This document shows positions 25,647 to 35,498 of a DNA stretch of 64,000 nucleotides, piece after piece; the first letter of the stretch is position 1; each line of letters begins with the position of its first letter. The notes under the pieces are model-generated. The model was not told where the DNA came from. It ran no database searches and saw only the letters and a list, made by a program, of their open reading frames with translations. Origin of the DNA: Simplicispira metamorpha (lineage in GTDB: Bacteria > Pseudomonadota > Gammaproteobacteria > Burkholderiales > Burkholderiaceae_C); contig NZ_SLXH01000025.1 of the NCBI RefSeq assembly GCF_004341365.1, positions 1 through 64,000 of the forward strand, written 5' to 3'. The position numbers were made by a program, and so were the translations under genes.

Positions 25647-28600
25647 ATGCTTTCCAAAATTCGCATCCCTGGCTCGCTCAAGGCCCGCATCACGTTGTTC
25701 ATGCTGGTGATTTTTGTCGCCAGCCTGTGGTCGCTGACCTTGTATGCCAGCCGGATGTTGCGCCAGGACATGCAGCAGCAGCTGAGCGAGCAGCAGTTGG
25801 CGGTGGTGTCCTTCATCGCCCGGGCTGCCGACGCCCATCTGCACGAGCGCATCCAGGCACTGACGCTGCTGGCCAACAGCATCGGGCCAGAAGCGATGGC
25901 CGACAGCGCCGGGCTACAGCACCTTCTGGACAGCCAGCCCCTGCTGCCCAGCCTGTTCAGCGGGGGCGTGCTCATTACCCGCGCCGATGGCATGGCGGTG
26001 GCCGAAACACCCCGCGCCCTGGGGCGCACTGGCGTCAACTTCATAGACCGCGCCGCCGTGGCCATGGCGATGAAGGACGGTCAGACCGTGGTCGGCACCC
26101 CGGTCATGGACAAAAGAATGGCGGTGCCGGTGATTGGCATCGCCGCACCGATCCGGGATGCCACGGGGCGCAGCATCGGGACGCTGGCTGGCGTCATTGC
26201 GCTGCGAAACGCTGACTTCCTCGACCAGCTGACGCAGAGCCCTTACGGCAAGACAGGCAGTTATTTTCTGGTGGCACGGCAAGAGCGCCTGATCATTGCC
26301 GCGACCAAAAAAGAGCGCATCATGCAGCCCCTGCCACCGCGCGGCACCACGGCGGCCATCGACCGTTTTATCGACGGCTTTGAGGGCTCGCAGGTGTACA
26401 TCAACCCCAAAGGCATTGAGGTGATGGGCTCGGCCAGGCGCATGACGGCGGTGGATTGGGGGGTGGCTGCATCCATCTCTGCCACCGAAGCGTTTGCACC
26501 CATCCATGCCATGCAGCAGCGTGTGGTCACAGCTGCCCTGCTGCTGACGGTGCTGGCGGGCGCGCTGACCTGGTGGATGCTGCGGCGCGAACTCTGGCCG
26601 CTGCTGGACACCGCCCAGATGCTGGCGCACATGTCCCCAACCGAAGTGCCAGCCCAGCCCCTGCCAGTGGCGCGCCAGGACGAGATTGGAACGCTGATCA
26701 TGGGCTTCAATCACCTGGTGGGCAGCCTGGAGGCGCAGAAATCAGCCCTGGAAAAGCAGCTGCGGCTGTTTTCCGCCTTCATTGACGCCCTGCCCAATCC
26801 AATTTTCATCAAGAACGCACACACCGTTTTCACGGCCTGCAACACCGCCTACGAGGAGGCGTTCGGCATCCGGCGCGAAGTGTTTGTCGGCAAGACGGTG
26901 CTGGAGCTGGACTACCTTCCCCTGGCCGCACGGGAAGCTTTCCAGGCCGCCGATCTGGCGCTGCTCAGCCAAGGCGGCCAGACCAGCGAGGAGATCGAAA
27001 TCGCTTTTGCCGATGGCATCGTGCGCACCGCCCTGTACCAGCGGCGTGCGTTTGATCTGGGTGGCGGCCAGGGCAGCGCCATGCTGGGCCTGATCGTGGA
27101 TATTTCCGACCGCAAACGCATGGAGCAAGACCTCAAAACCAGCGAGGAGCGCTACCGCCTGCTGGCCGAAAACGCCAACGATGTGATCTGGACGCTGGAT
27201 ATGCAGGGGCGCTTCACCTACGTCAGCCCGTCGGTGCGCAAGCTGCTGGGCTACACCAGCGTCGAGGCCATGCAGCAGACGCTGCACGATTCACTGATGC
27301 CCCAAGCCAGGCTCCTGATTGACGAGGCCATCCGAGGCAACGCAGCGGCCATCCGGGCAGGCTTGCCCATACCGCAATTCCACGCCGAGCTGGAGCACAC
27401 CCGCAAAGACGGCAGCCCCGTCTGGACAGAGGTCACGGCCAATGGCGTGCTCAACGCCGAGGGGCGGTATGTAGGGCTGCTGGGCATCACCCGCGACATC
27501 TCCGAGCGCAAACAGCGCGACGACTACAAACACTTTTACAGCCACATCCTGGAAATGCTGGCCACAGGCCACGGGCTGGCAACGATTTTGCAAGCCATCG
27601 TCCAAGGCATCGAGGCACTGCACCCAGACAAGCTGTGCAGCATTTTGCTGCTCGACGAGGCAGGCCAGCGCGTGCAGCGCTGCATTGCACCCAGCCTGCC
27701 AGAGGCCTACAACGCCGCCCTGGAAGGGCTGGAAATCGGCATGGGGGTGGGCTCTTGCGGCACTGCCGCCTTCACCAGCGAGCGCGTGGTGGTCGAGGAC
27801 ATCGCCTCGCACCCTTACTGGGCCGACTTCAAGGATTTGGCAGCGCAGGCCGGGCTGGGGGCATGCTGGTCGCAACCCATTCGCTCAGGCACCCACCGGG
27901 TTCTGGGCACTTTTGGGATTTACCACCGTGGCACCTACCACCCCAGCGCGACCGACATTGCCCTGATCGAACAAACCGCCAGGCTGGCCAGCATCACCAT
28001 TGAAAAAACGCTGGCCGAGGAGCGCCTGCACGAGAGCCAGGCCTTTGCACAGGCCGTGCTCAATTCGGTGGCCAACGAGATTGTGGTGATTGACCAGCGC
28101 GGGTGCATCGTCGGGGTCAATGAAGCGTGGCGCCAGTTCTCGGTACAAAACAGCAGCATTCCTGGGCAAATGGCGCCCCACACCGAGCTGGGCGCGAACT
28201 ACCTGGGCGCCTGCCTCACCGACCAGGGCCATACCGACACGGCGCGCAGTGCACTGGAGGGCATCCAGGCCGTGCTGGACGGGAAACTGCCCTCTTTTCA
28301 CCAGGAATACGCCTGCCACTCACCGACAGAGCAGCGCTGGTTTTTCATGACCGTCTCGCCGCTGGCCGAAGGCCGACTGGGCGCCGTCATAGTCCACACC
28401 AACATCACCGAGCGCAAACAGGCCGAGGAGCAAATCCGCAACCTGGCCTATTACGACAGCCTGACACGCTTGCCCAACCGGCGCATGCTGGACGAGCGGC
28501 TGCTGCAAGCCCTGGCCAGCAGCCAGCGCACCAGGCAGTACGGTGCGCTGATGCTGCTGGATCTGGACAACTTCAAACCGCTCAATGACACGCATGGCCA

Positions 28601-29027
28601 TGGCGTGGGCGATCTGCTGCTGATCGAGGTGGCCGCGCGGCTGGTGGCCAGCATCCGTGAAGTCGATACGGTGGCGCGTTTGGGCGGCGATGAGTTTGTG
28701 GTGGTGCTGGGGGGCCTGAGCGCCCACACCCACCTGGCCCAGCCGCAGGCCATCGCCGTGGCAGAGAAAATACGCTTGGCGCTGGCCCGCCCCTACCACC
28801 TGAAGGCCCCCCAGCCAGACGCGCCTGCGCGCACCATCGAGCACCACTGCGCCGCCAGCATCGGCGTTACTTTGTGGGCGGGCTGGGGCAGCGCCAGCCC
28901 CCAAGAGATCCTCAAGCAGGCAGACGATGCGATGTACCAGGCCAAAGAGTCGGGCCGCAACACTATCCATTTCTCGTCGCCCGGTATGTTCCCCCCTGAG
29001 AGCGCGCCCCTGGCGGGCACGCCCTGA
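25647..29027 (+). CDS. membrane-bound diguanylate cyclase with Cache, HAMP, PAS, GAF and GGDEF domains
   Basis: Signalling protein of 1126 residues. TM1 lies at about 16-35, a periplasmic Cache-type sensor at about 40-290 and TM2 at about 292-312, followed by HAMP. Then come PAS (about 375-490), PAS/PAC (500-625), GAF (640-790), PAS (800-925) and a C-terminal GGDEF domain. The catalytic motif GGDEF (1013-1017) is intact, and REVD five residues before it is a complete I-site, so product inhibition by c-di-GMP is expected. No EAL domain follows. I preferred the ATG at 25647 over a GTG seven codons upstream. The ligands of the sensor domains are unknown. Confidence 0.9.
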   Translation: MLSKIRIPGSLKARITLFMLVIFVASLWSLTLYASRMLRQDMQQQLSEQQLAVVSFIARAADAHLHERIQALTLLANSIGPEAMADSAGLQHLLDSQPLLPSLFSGGVLITRADGMAVAETPRALGRTGVNFIDRAAVAMAMKDGQTVVGTPVMDKRMAVPVIGIAAPIRDATGRSIGTLAGVIALRNADFLDQLTQSPYGKTGSYFLVARQERLIIAATKKERIMQPLPPRGTTAAIDRFIDGFEGSQVYINPKGIEVMGSARRMTAVDWGVAASISATEAFAPIHAMQQRVVTAALLLTVLAGALTWWMLRRELWPLLDTAQMLAHMSPTEVPAQPLPVARQDEIGTLIMGFNHLVGSLEAQKSALEKQLRLFSAFIDALPNPIFIKNAHTVFTACNTAYEEAFGIRREVFVGKTVLELDYLPLAAREAFQAADLALLSQGGQTSEEIEIAFADGIVRTALYQRRAFDLGGGQGSAMLGLIVDISDRKRMEQDLKTSEERYRLLAENANDVIWTLDMQGRFTYVSPSVRKLLGYTSVEAMQQTLHDSLMPQARLLIDEAIRGNAAAIRAGLPIPQFHAELEHTRKDGSPVWTEVTANGVLNAEGRYVGLLGITRDISERKQRDDYKHFYSHILEMLATGHGLATILQAIVQGIEALHPDKLCSILLLDEAGQRVQRCIAPSLPEAYNAALEGLEIGMGVGSCGTAAFTSERVVVEDIASHPYWADFKDLAAQAGLGACWSQPIRSGTHRVLGTFGIYHRGTYHPSATDIALIEQTARLASITIEKTLAEERLHESQAFAQAVLNSVANEIVVIDQRGCIVGVNEAWRQFSVQNSSIPGQMAPHTELGANYLGACLTDQGHTDTARSALEGIQAVLDGKLPSFHQEYACHSPTEQRWFFMTVSPLAEGRLGAVIVHTNITERKQAEEQIRNLAYYDSLTRLPNRRMLDERLLQALASSQRTRQYGALMLLDLDNFKPLNDTHGHGVGDLLLIEVAARLVASIREVDTVARLGGDEFVVVLGGLSAHTHLAQPQAIAVAEKIRLALARPYHLKAPQPDAPARTIEHHCAASIGVTLWAGWGSASPQEILKQADDAMYQAKESGRNTIHFSSPGMFPPESAPLAGTP

Positions 29028-29039
29028 CCACCAGCTCAC

Positions 29040-29062
29040 GCCCGGCCACACGGGCCTTTTTT
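29040..29062 (+). terminator. terminator after the diguanylate cyclase gene
   Basis: GCCCG and CGGGC arms around GCCACA are followed by six T residues, 12 bp after the stop and 16 bp before the cobS start. Confidence 0.75.
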
Positions 29063-29077
29063 CAAGGTTTTTTCTGG

Positions 29078-29902
29078 ATGCAAGCCCTTCGCCACTACCT
29101 GCTGGCCGTGCAGTTTTTTACGCGCATTCCCGTCACCGGGCGGCTGGCCGACTGGGTGGGCTTCAGCCCCGCCATGCTGCGTGCCAGCAGCGCGCACTTT
29201 CCGGGCGTGGGCTGGCTGGTGGCGGCGGCAGCGGCGCTGGCGTATGGCGCGCTGCACTGGGCGCTGGCGCCCAACCCGCTGGCGCCAGCGGTGGCTGCCG
29301 TGGGCTGCACCATCGCCACCGTGCTGCTCACCGGCGGTTTTCACGAAGACGGTCTGGCCGATGTGGCCGACGGCCTGGGCGGCAGCTACGACCGCGAGCG
29401 CGCACTGGACATCATGAAAGACTCGCGCATCGGCGCTTTTGGCGCCATGGCACTGGTGCTGGCGCTGCTGGCCAAGGTCAGCCTGCTGGCCCTGCTGGGC
29501 GCGCACAGCCTGAGCGCCGCGCTGGCCGCGCTGGTGGGCGGCCATGTGCTCTCGCGCTGGTGGCCGCTGTGGCTGGTGCGGTGGCTGCCGCATGTGGGTG
29601 ATACGGCCCGCTCCAAAAGCAAGCCGCTGGCCGACCAGATCAGCGCCCAGGCCCTGGCAGCGGCTGGTTTATGGTGTTTTTTGCCTCTGGCCCTTGTCTG
29701 GAAAGCGCAAGCAGCTCTGTTTTTAATAGCAGCCGTGGTGTGCAGCGCCCTGGCTGCGGGGCACATGGCGCGGCGCCTGGCGCGGCGCTTGCAGGGCTTC
29801 ACGGGTGACGGCCTGGGTGCCGTGCAGCAGGTCAGCGAAGTGGGCTTTTACCTGGGCGCGGCGCTGGCGCTGGGGCCGCTGGCGCTTTGGGTGGCCGCAT
29901 GA
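29078..29902 (+). CDS. cobS: adenosylcobinamide-GDP ribazoletransferase (cobalamin synthase)
   Basis: Polytopic inner-membrane enzyme of 274 residues that joins adenosylcobinamide-GDP to alpha-ribazole, completing the cobalamin nucleotide loop. Conserved segments are LLAVQFFTRIPV, GGFHEDGLADVADGLGGSYD with the acidic active-site residues, and ALDIMKDSRIGAFG. The hydrophobic stretch GLWCFLPLALVWKAQAALFL (about residues 197-216) is encoded by a copy of the dispersed repeat and uses TTA and ATA codons that are otherwise rare here. Its stop overlaps the cobC start (ATGA). Confidence 0.93.
   Translation: MQALRHYLLAVQFFTRIPVTGRLADWVGFSPAMLRASSAHFPGVGWLVAAAAALAYGALHWALAPNPLAPAVAAVGCTIATVLLTGGFHEDGLADVADGLGGSYDRERALDIMKDSRIGAFGAMALVLALLAKVSLLALLGAHSLSAALAALVGGHVLSRWWPLWLVRWLPHVGDTARSKSKPLADQISAQALAAAGLWCFLPLALVWKAQAALFLIAAVVCSALAAGHMARRLARRLQGFTGDGLGAVQQVSEVGFYLGAALALGPLALWVAA
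29675..29733 (+). repeat. dispersed repeat copy H, in frame inside cobS
   Basis: TTTTTTGCCTCTGGCCCTTG followed by AAAGCGCAAGCAGCTCTGTT and TTTAATAGCAGC match the family consensus. It is translated as part of a membrane segment. Confidence 0.72.
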
Positions 29903-30483
29903 CAGCGCCCCAACGCCAGCTCTGGCTGGTGCGCCACGCACAACCGCTGATGGCCCCCGGCCACTGCTACGGCGCGTTGGACGTGCCCGCCGACCCCGCC
30001 GCCACCACCCACAGCGCCCGCCAACTGGCTGGCTGCCTGCCCCAGGGCCTGATCGCCCACCACTCGCCGCTACAAAGATGTGAGCTGCTCGCGCATACTC
30101 TGCAAGGCTTGCGGCCCGATTTGGTATCAAAACCCGATGCCAGACTGGCCGAAATGGACTTTGGCGCCTGGGAGGGCCGCCCCTGGGACGACATCGGCCA
30201 CACCGCCCTGGACGCCTGGACCGCCGACTTTGCCGCGCACCGCCCCGGCGGCGGCGAAAACCTGGTCGCCGTGCTGGCGCGTGTGGCGGCAGCGCTGCAA
30301 GCGGCCCGCCAGACTGCCCGGCGCCAGCAGCGCGATGTGCTCTGGATCACCCACGCCGGTGTGGCGCGCTGCGTGCAGTGGCTGGTGCAGACAGCGCCCG
30401 GCCCCAGCACGCCCCCGCGCGCCGACCAGTGGCCGCTGGCCGCGCCCGCGTTTGGCGCCTGGAGCACCATCGCGCTCGATTGA
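29899..30483 (+). CDS. cobC: histidine phosphatase family protein, probable alpha-ribazole phosphatase
   Basis: Phosphoglycerate-mutase-like phosphatase of 194 residues. The phosphohistidine motif is LWLVRHAQPL; further catalytic residues are in HHSPLQRCELLAHTL (Arg), LAEMDFGAWEGRPW and LWITHAGVARCVQ (second His). The overlap with cobS supports the role of dephosphorylating alpha-ribazole 5'-phosphate in cobalamin loop assembly. I chose the ATG overlapping the cobS stop. It converges on cydB with 48 bp between stops and no obvious terminator. Confidence 0.88.
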   Translation: MTAPQRQLWLVRHAQPLMAPGHCYGALDVPADPAATTHSARQLAGCLPQGLIAHHSPLQRCELLAHTLQGLRPDLVSKPDARLAEMDFGAWEGRPWDDIGHTALDAWTADFAAHRPGGGENLVAVLARVAAALQAARQTARRQQRDVLWITHAGVARCVQWLVQTAPGPSTPPRADQWPLAAPAFGAWSTIALD

Positions 30484-30531
30484 GCAGGGCACGGGGCAGG
30501 TGCGCCCACGGGAGCCCCGCGCCCACACGCC

Positions 30532-31542
30532 TCACAACCCGTAGGTCAGCGTGCGCGCCTTGCCCCAGAACACCCGGTACATGAAGATGGTGTAGACGAT
30601 GATGACCGGCAGCGTCAGCGCCACGCCCAGCGCAATCACCACCAGCGACTCGGTCGCGCTGGCGGCCTGCCAGACGGTGATGCGGTCGATCACGATGTAG
30701 GGGTACAGGCTGTAGGCCAGACCGAAAAAGGCCAGCACAAAAATCAGCACCATGCCGCCAAAGACGATCCAGCCATAGCCCGCTTCCACCACGCGCGGCG
30801 TGCGCAGCACATGGCGGATGGCCCAAAACGCCGCCGCACAGGCCAGCGGGATGGGCAGCAGCACAAACAACTCGGGCAGCACAAACCACTTGGCCCGCAC
30901 CGTGGCGCTGACCAGCGGCGTGGCCACAGAAATCGCCACCAGTGCCAGCCCCATGGGCCACAGCACCCGGCGCCCCCAGGCCGCAGCTTTGCGCTGCAAG
31001 TCGCCTTCGGCCTTCATCAGCAGCCAGCCAGCTCCCAGCAGAGCGTAGGCAGCGGGCAGCGTCAGGGCGATGCCTGCGGCAAACAGCCAGCCCCACAGGT
31101 CGTCCTGAAAGCCCGTCACGTAAGCGCCCAGCATCCAGCCCTGTGCCAGCGCCGTGACCAGAGAGCCGCCCGCAAAAATGCGGTTCCAGGTGGCCTTGTG
31201 GGCGTCGCGGGCCTTGACGCGAAAGTCAAACGCCACGCCGCGCAGCACCAGGCCCAGCAGCATCACCGTCACCGGCAGGTACAGCGCCGACAGCACCACG
31301 CCCTGCGCCATCGGAAACGCCACCAGCAGCACGCCCACGCCCAGCACCAGCCAGGTCTCGTTGGCATCCCAAAAGGGGCCGATGCTCGACACCATCACGT
31401 CTTTTTCTGCATCGGTGGCAAAGGGCAGCAAGATGCCCACGCCCAGGTCGTAGCCGTCCAGCACCACGTAAGCCAGCAGCGCCAGGCCCATGATGGCCAT
31501 GAAAGCCAGCGGCAGCGCCGTGGCCAGAGTCAGTTGTTCCAT
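30532..31542 (-). CDS. cydB: cytochrome bd-type quinol oxidase subunit II
   Basis: Membrane subunit of 336 residues starting MEQLTLATALPLAFMAIMGL. It carries the characteristic YVVLDGYDLGVGILLPFATD and GPFWDANETWLVLGVGVLLV. It partners CydA in a quinol-oxidising terminal oxidase that does not pump protons and supports respiration at low oxygen or with inhibitors. The ATG at 31542 follows AGGAGTACCCC and lies 10 bp past the cydA stop. No small cydX-like gene follows; the convergent cobC gene leaves no room for one. Confidence 0.93.
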   Translation of the reverse strand: MEQLTLATALPLAFMAIMGLALLAYVVLDGYDLGVGILLPFATDAEKDVMVSSIGPFWDANETWLVLGVGVLLVAFPMAQGVVLSALYLPVTVMLLGLVLRGVAFDFRVKARDAHKATWNRIFAGGSLVTALAQGWMLGAYVTGFQDDLWGWLFAAGIALTLPAAYALLGAGWLLMKAEGDLQRKAAAWGRRVLWPMGLALVAISVATPLVSATVRAKWFVLPELFVLLPIPLACAAAFWAIRHVLRTPRVVEAGYGWIVFGGMVLIFVLAFFGLAYSLYPYIVIDRITVWQAASATESLVVIALGVALTLPVIIVYTIFMYRVFWGKARTLTYGL

Positions 31543-31552
31543 GGGGTACTCC

Positions 31553-32926
<1,374 letters not shown>

Positions 32927-32928
32927 GG

Positions 32929-33510
32929 TTACAACCCCTTGTCTTTGGCCGGGCCACCCTTGCCGGTCAGTCGGTCTTTGAGTTCCAGCACGCGGGTGAC
33001 AGCGGTGCCCATGCCCATCAGTTGCAAGGCGGTTTCGGGCGCCAGCCGCTGCACGTCATCAAACCAGGTCATGAGCCGGTCAATCAGCTCGTGCATGTCG
33101 CGCATGCGCTCTTGCGCGTAGCGCTCTTCCTCGGTGGCGGGCGCCTCCAGCAAGGCCATGCGCAGCATGGACAGCGTGGGCTCGATCTCGCGGCGGCGGC
33201 GCTCTTCGGCCAGCACCCGGAAAATCTCCCACACATCCTGCGGCGCCTCGAAATACTCACGCCGGTCACCCGGCTGGTGACGCAGTTTGACCAGGCGCCA
33301 GGCTTGCAGTTCCTTCAGTCCCATGCTGACGTTGGAGCGCGAAAACTCCAGCGCCTCAGCGATTTCATCGGCATTGACAGCGCGCTGGGACAAAAAAATC
33401 AGTGCATAAATCTGGCCCACAGTGCGGTTAATGCCCCAACGGCTGCCCATTTCACCAAAATGGGCCACGAACTGGCGGTTCAGAGGAGGAAGTGGATTGA
33501 TGTAGGTCAT
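32929..33510 (-). CDS. GbsR/MarR family transcriptional regulator
   Basis: Winged-helix regulator of 193 residues. It starts MTYINPLPPLNRQFVAHFGE; the recognition region is NADEIAEALEFSRSNVSMGL and the wing RHQPGDRREYFEAP, which fit the GbsR branch. A long C-terminal helix (about 130-185) should dimerise it. It is the first gene of the operon with cydAB, and a perfect 26-bp palindrome lies 27 bp upstream of its start, so autoregulation and control of the oxidase are very likely. The signal is unknown; oxygen or redox state and inhibitors such as cyanide or NO are candidates. Confidence 0.88.
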   Translation of the reverse strand: MTYINPLPPLNRQFVAHFGEMGSRWGINRTVGQIYALIFLSQRAVNADEIAEALEFSRSNVSMGLKELQAWRLVKLRHQPGDRREYFEAPQDVWEIFRVLAEERRRREIEPTLSMLRMALLEAPATEEERYAQERMRDMHELIDRLMTWFDDVQRLAPETALQLMGMGTAVTRVLELKDRLTGKGGPAKDKGL

Positions 33511-33536
33511 GGACAGAATTGTGCCTTGCGATTATT

Positions 33537-33562
33537 GAATTTTCAGTAATTACTGAAAATTC
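33537..33562. promoter_or_regulatory. perfect 26-bp palindrome, operator of the regulator-cydAB operon
   Basis: GAATTTTCAGTAA is followed immediately by its exact reverse complement. It ends 27 bp before the regulator ATG and overlaps plausible -35/-10 elements on the minus strand (TTGTGA, 17 bp, AAAATT). A symmetric site of this length suits a dimeric MarR/GbsR protein. Confidence 0.85.
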
Positions 33563-33719
33563 ACAACGAAGACAACATGGGAATGGCGTTAGCCGCACCA
33601 CCCCAGCCCGCAGGCAAGTGCATAAAACGGGTTCGCGATGCTTCAGGTGCAGCGCAGCACCGCAGGAGGTCTTTTGCGGGCAGGCCCTGGTTTGGTGGGA
33701 GGCTGCCGCGTGTGTTGCC

Positions 33720-34169
33720 CTAGCGGCGCTGCGGCATTTCCAGCGTCAGCGCAGCCTGGCCGTTGAGCGCGGCCCCCAAGCGGGCCTGGCGCGGCCCGAG
33801 AGACTGCAACACCCAACCTGCATCGACCTGCGCGCCGACACGGTACGGCTTGGGTGGCTGGCCATCCAGCGCGATCAGGGCGACGCCGCCACCGCTGTCG
33901 CGCCCGGCCAGTACCCCCACCAGCGCAAAGCGGCTCGACGCCGATGGTGCGGGCGCTGCGGCCGGTGCTGCCACTGGCCCGGCACCCAACAAACGGGCCA
34001 TGGCCTGCACATCGGGCGCGGGCGGCGCCACTGCCACAGCCGCCTCGGGCAGCGTGGCTGCCGGAGCCGACAGGCGCAAACCCCAATAGGCCACACTGGC
34101 CGCTGCCAACGCTGCCAGTGCAAAGGTTGCCAGGCGCACGCCCCAGCTGTGGTCAAGATTTGTCACCAT
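33720..34169 (-). CDS. gspC: type II secretion protein GspC
   Basis: Inner-membrane clamp protein of 149 residues that links the secretin to the inner-membrane platform. A single N-terminal span (LATFALAALAAASVAYWGL) is followed by a Pro/Ala-rich linker and the homology region SSRFALVGVLAGRDSGGGVA followed by LIALDGQPPKPYRVGAQV. There is no PDZ domain, so this is a short GspC. The ATG at 34169 is preferred; the frame extends upstream but only through the divergent promoter. It is divergent from gspG, whereas in most systems gspC leads the operon. Confidence 0.88.
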   Translation of the reverse strand: MVTNLDHSWGVRLATFALAALAAASVAYWGLRLSAPAATLPEAAVAVAPPAPDVQAMARLLGAGPVAAPAAAPAPSASSRFALVGVLAGRDSGGGVALIALDGQPPKPYRVGAQVDAGWVLQSLGPRQARLGAALNGQAALTLEMPQRR

Positions 34170-34269
34170 CGCAGGATTATCATTCAGCCGATTTGCGCGG
34201 CGCCTGTGCCGCACCTGCCGCGCTGTGCCCCGCACCGCACCCTGTTTCCCCCACCCGATTGCCCTTGCC

Positions 34270-34719
34270 ATGACACGCTCTTTCCCCTTGGTGCGCACCG
34301 CGCGCCGCCGCCTGGCCGCTGGTTTCACGCTGATCGAGTTGATGGTGGTACTGGTCATCATCGGCGTACTGGCAGCGCTGGTCGTGCCCAACGTGCTCGA
34401 TCGCGCCGATGACGCCCGCACCACCGCCGCGCGCACCGATGTCACCAACCTGATGCAGGCGCTCAAGCTCTACCGCCTGGACAACCAGCGCTACCCCACC
34501 GCCGAGCAGGGTCTGCAAGCGCTGATTGCCAAGCCCACCACCGGCCCGCAGCCGATGAACTGGAAGCCCTACCTCGAAAAGTTGCCCAACGATCCCTGGG
34601 GCCGCCCCTACCAGTACCTCAACCCCGGTGTGAAGGGCGAGATCGATGTGATGTCCTTCGGCGCCGACGGCCAATCGGGTGGCGAGGGCAAGGATGCGGA
34701 TATCGGCAGTTGGCAGTGA
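34270..34719 (+). CDS. gspG: type II secretion major pseudopilin GspG
   Basis: Major pseudopilin of 149 residues. The prepilin peptidase site is AAG/FTLIELMVVLVIIGVLAA, with Glu5 present. The globular domain has RLDNQRYPTAEQGLQALI and the C-terminal calcium-binding-type segment PGVKGEIDVMSFGADGQSGG. It polymerises into the pseudopilus that pushes substrates through the secretin. The ATG at 34270 gives a 23-residue leader rich in arginine. It is the first gene of the plus-strand gsp operon. Confidence 0.93.
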   Translation: MTRSFPLVRTARRRLAAGFTLIELMVVLVIIGVLAALVVPNVLDRADDARTTAARTDVTNLMQALKLYRLDNQRYPTAEQGLQALIAKPTTGPQPMNWKPYLEKLPNDPWGRPYQYLNPGVKGEIDVMSFGADGQSGGEGKDADIGSWQ

Positions 34720-35144
34720 CTTTGCGGCGCGCGCGGGGCTTCACGCTGCTGGAGCTGCTGGTGGTCGTCAGCATCATGGCGCTGGCTACCGCCGGTGTGG
34801 GGCTGGCGCTGCGCGATGGCAGCCAGCAGTCGCTGGAGCGCGAGGGTGAGCGGCTGGCGGCGCTGCTGGAGTCGGCGCGGGCGCAATCGCGTGCCAGCGG
34901 GGTGCTGGTGCGCTGGCGGGCGGTGGAGGGGGGCTTTCGTTTCGATGGCCTGCGCGCAGGCACCCTTCCCACGCAGTGGCTGGACAACAGCACCCGCGTG
35001 CGCGGCCCGGGCAGCCTGGTGCTGGGCCCCGAGCCACTGATCGGCCCCCAGCAAGTCATCCTGGTGCAGCCCCAGCACCCTGAGCACGCCCTGCGCGTGG
35101 CCACCGACGGCCTGCGCCCCTTCACCACCGGGCCAGCCCCATGA
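34716..35144 (+). CDS. gspH: type II secretion minor pseudopilin GspH
   Basis: Minor pseudopilin of 142 residues with the processing site ARG/FTLLELLVVVSIMALATA. I chose the GTG at 34716, which overlaps the gspG stop (GTGA); a TTG two codons upstream is the alternative. The globular part is beta-rich with LAALLESARAQSRASG, typical of GspH. It contributes to the pseudopilus and is coupled to both neighbours. Confidence 0.85.
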   Translation: MTLRRARGFTLLELLVVVSIMALATAGVGLALRDGSQQSLEREGERLAALLESARAQSRASGVLVRWRAVEGGFRFDGLRAGTLPTQWLDNSTRVRGPGSLVLGPEPLIGPQQVILVQPQHPEHALRVATDGLRPFTTGPAP

Positions 35145-35497
35145 CACAGCGCGGCTTCACCCTGATCGAGGTGCTGGTAGCACTGGCCATTGTGGCGATT
35201 GCACTCATGGCGGGTCTGCAAGCCACCACTGCCTTGGCGCGCAACGCCCAGCGCCAATCTGACATCCTGCTGGCCCACCTGTGCGCAGAGAACGAACTGG
35301 TCAAAACCCGCCTGTCGCGCCAAATGCCCGCCGTGGGCGACAGTGCCCAGCCCTGCGAACAGGCAGGCCGCAGCTTTACCGTGAACCTGGTGGTGCGGCC
35401 CACGCCCAACCCCAGCTTCCGGCGCGTAGATGCCCAGGTGACAGACGATGGCGCCAGCCCGGTGCTGCGCCTTTCCACCATCGTGGGGCGGCGCTGA
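35141..35497 (+). CDS. gspI: type II secretion minor pseudopilin GspI
   Basis: Minor pseudopilin of 118 residues with a very short leader (MTQRG/FTLIEVLVALAIVA). The conserved LARNAQRQSDILLAHLCAEN segment fits GspI. It nucleates the pseudopilus tip together with GspJ and GspK. The ATG overlaps the gspH stop by four bases. Confidence 0.9.
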   Translation: MTQRGFTLIEVLVALAIVAIALMAGLQATTALARNAQRQSDILLAHLCAENELVKTRLSRQMPAVGDSAQPCEQAGRSFTVNLVVRPTPNPSFRRVDAQVTDDGASPVLRLSTIVGRR

Positions 35498-35498
35498 G

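Noticed and set aside
30070-30133. Repeat-like stretch inside cobC
   Set aside because: GAGCTGCTCGCGC and GGCCCGATTTGG resemble the repeat, but the encoded residues (SPLQRCELLAHTL, LAEMDFGAWEG) are those expected of the phosphatase family and no rare codons cluster there, so chance similarity is more likely.
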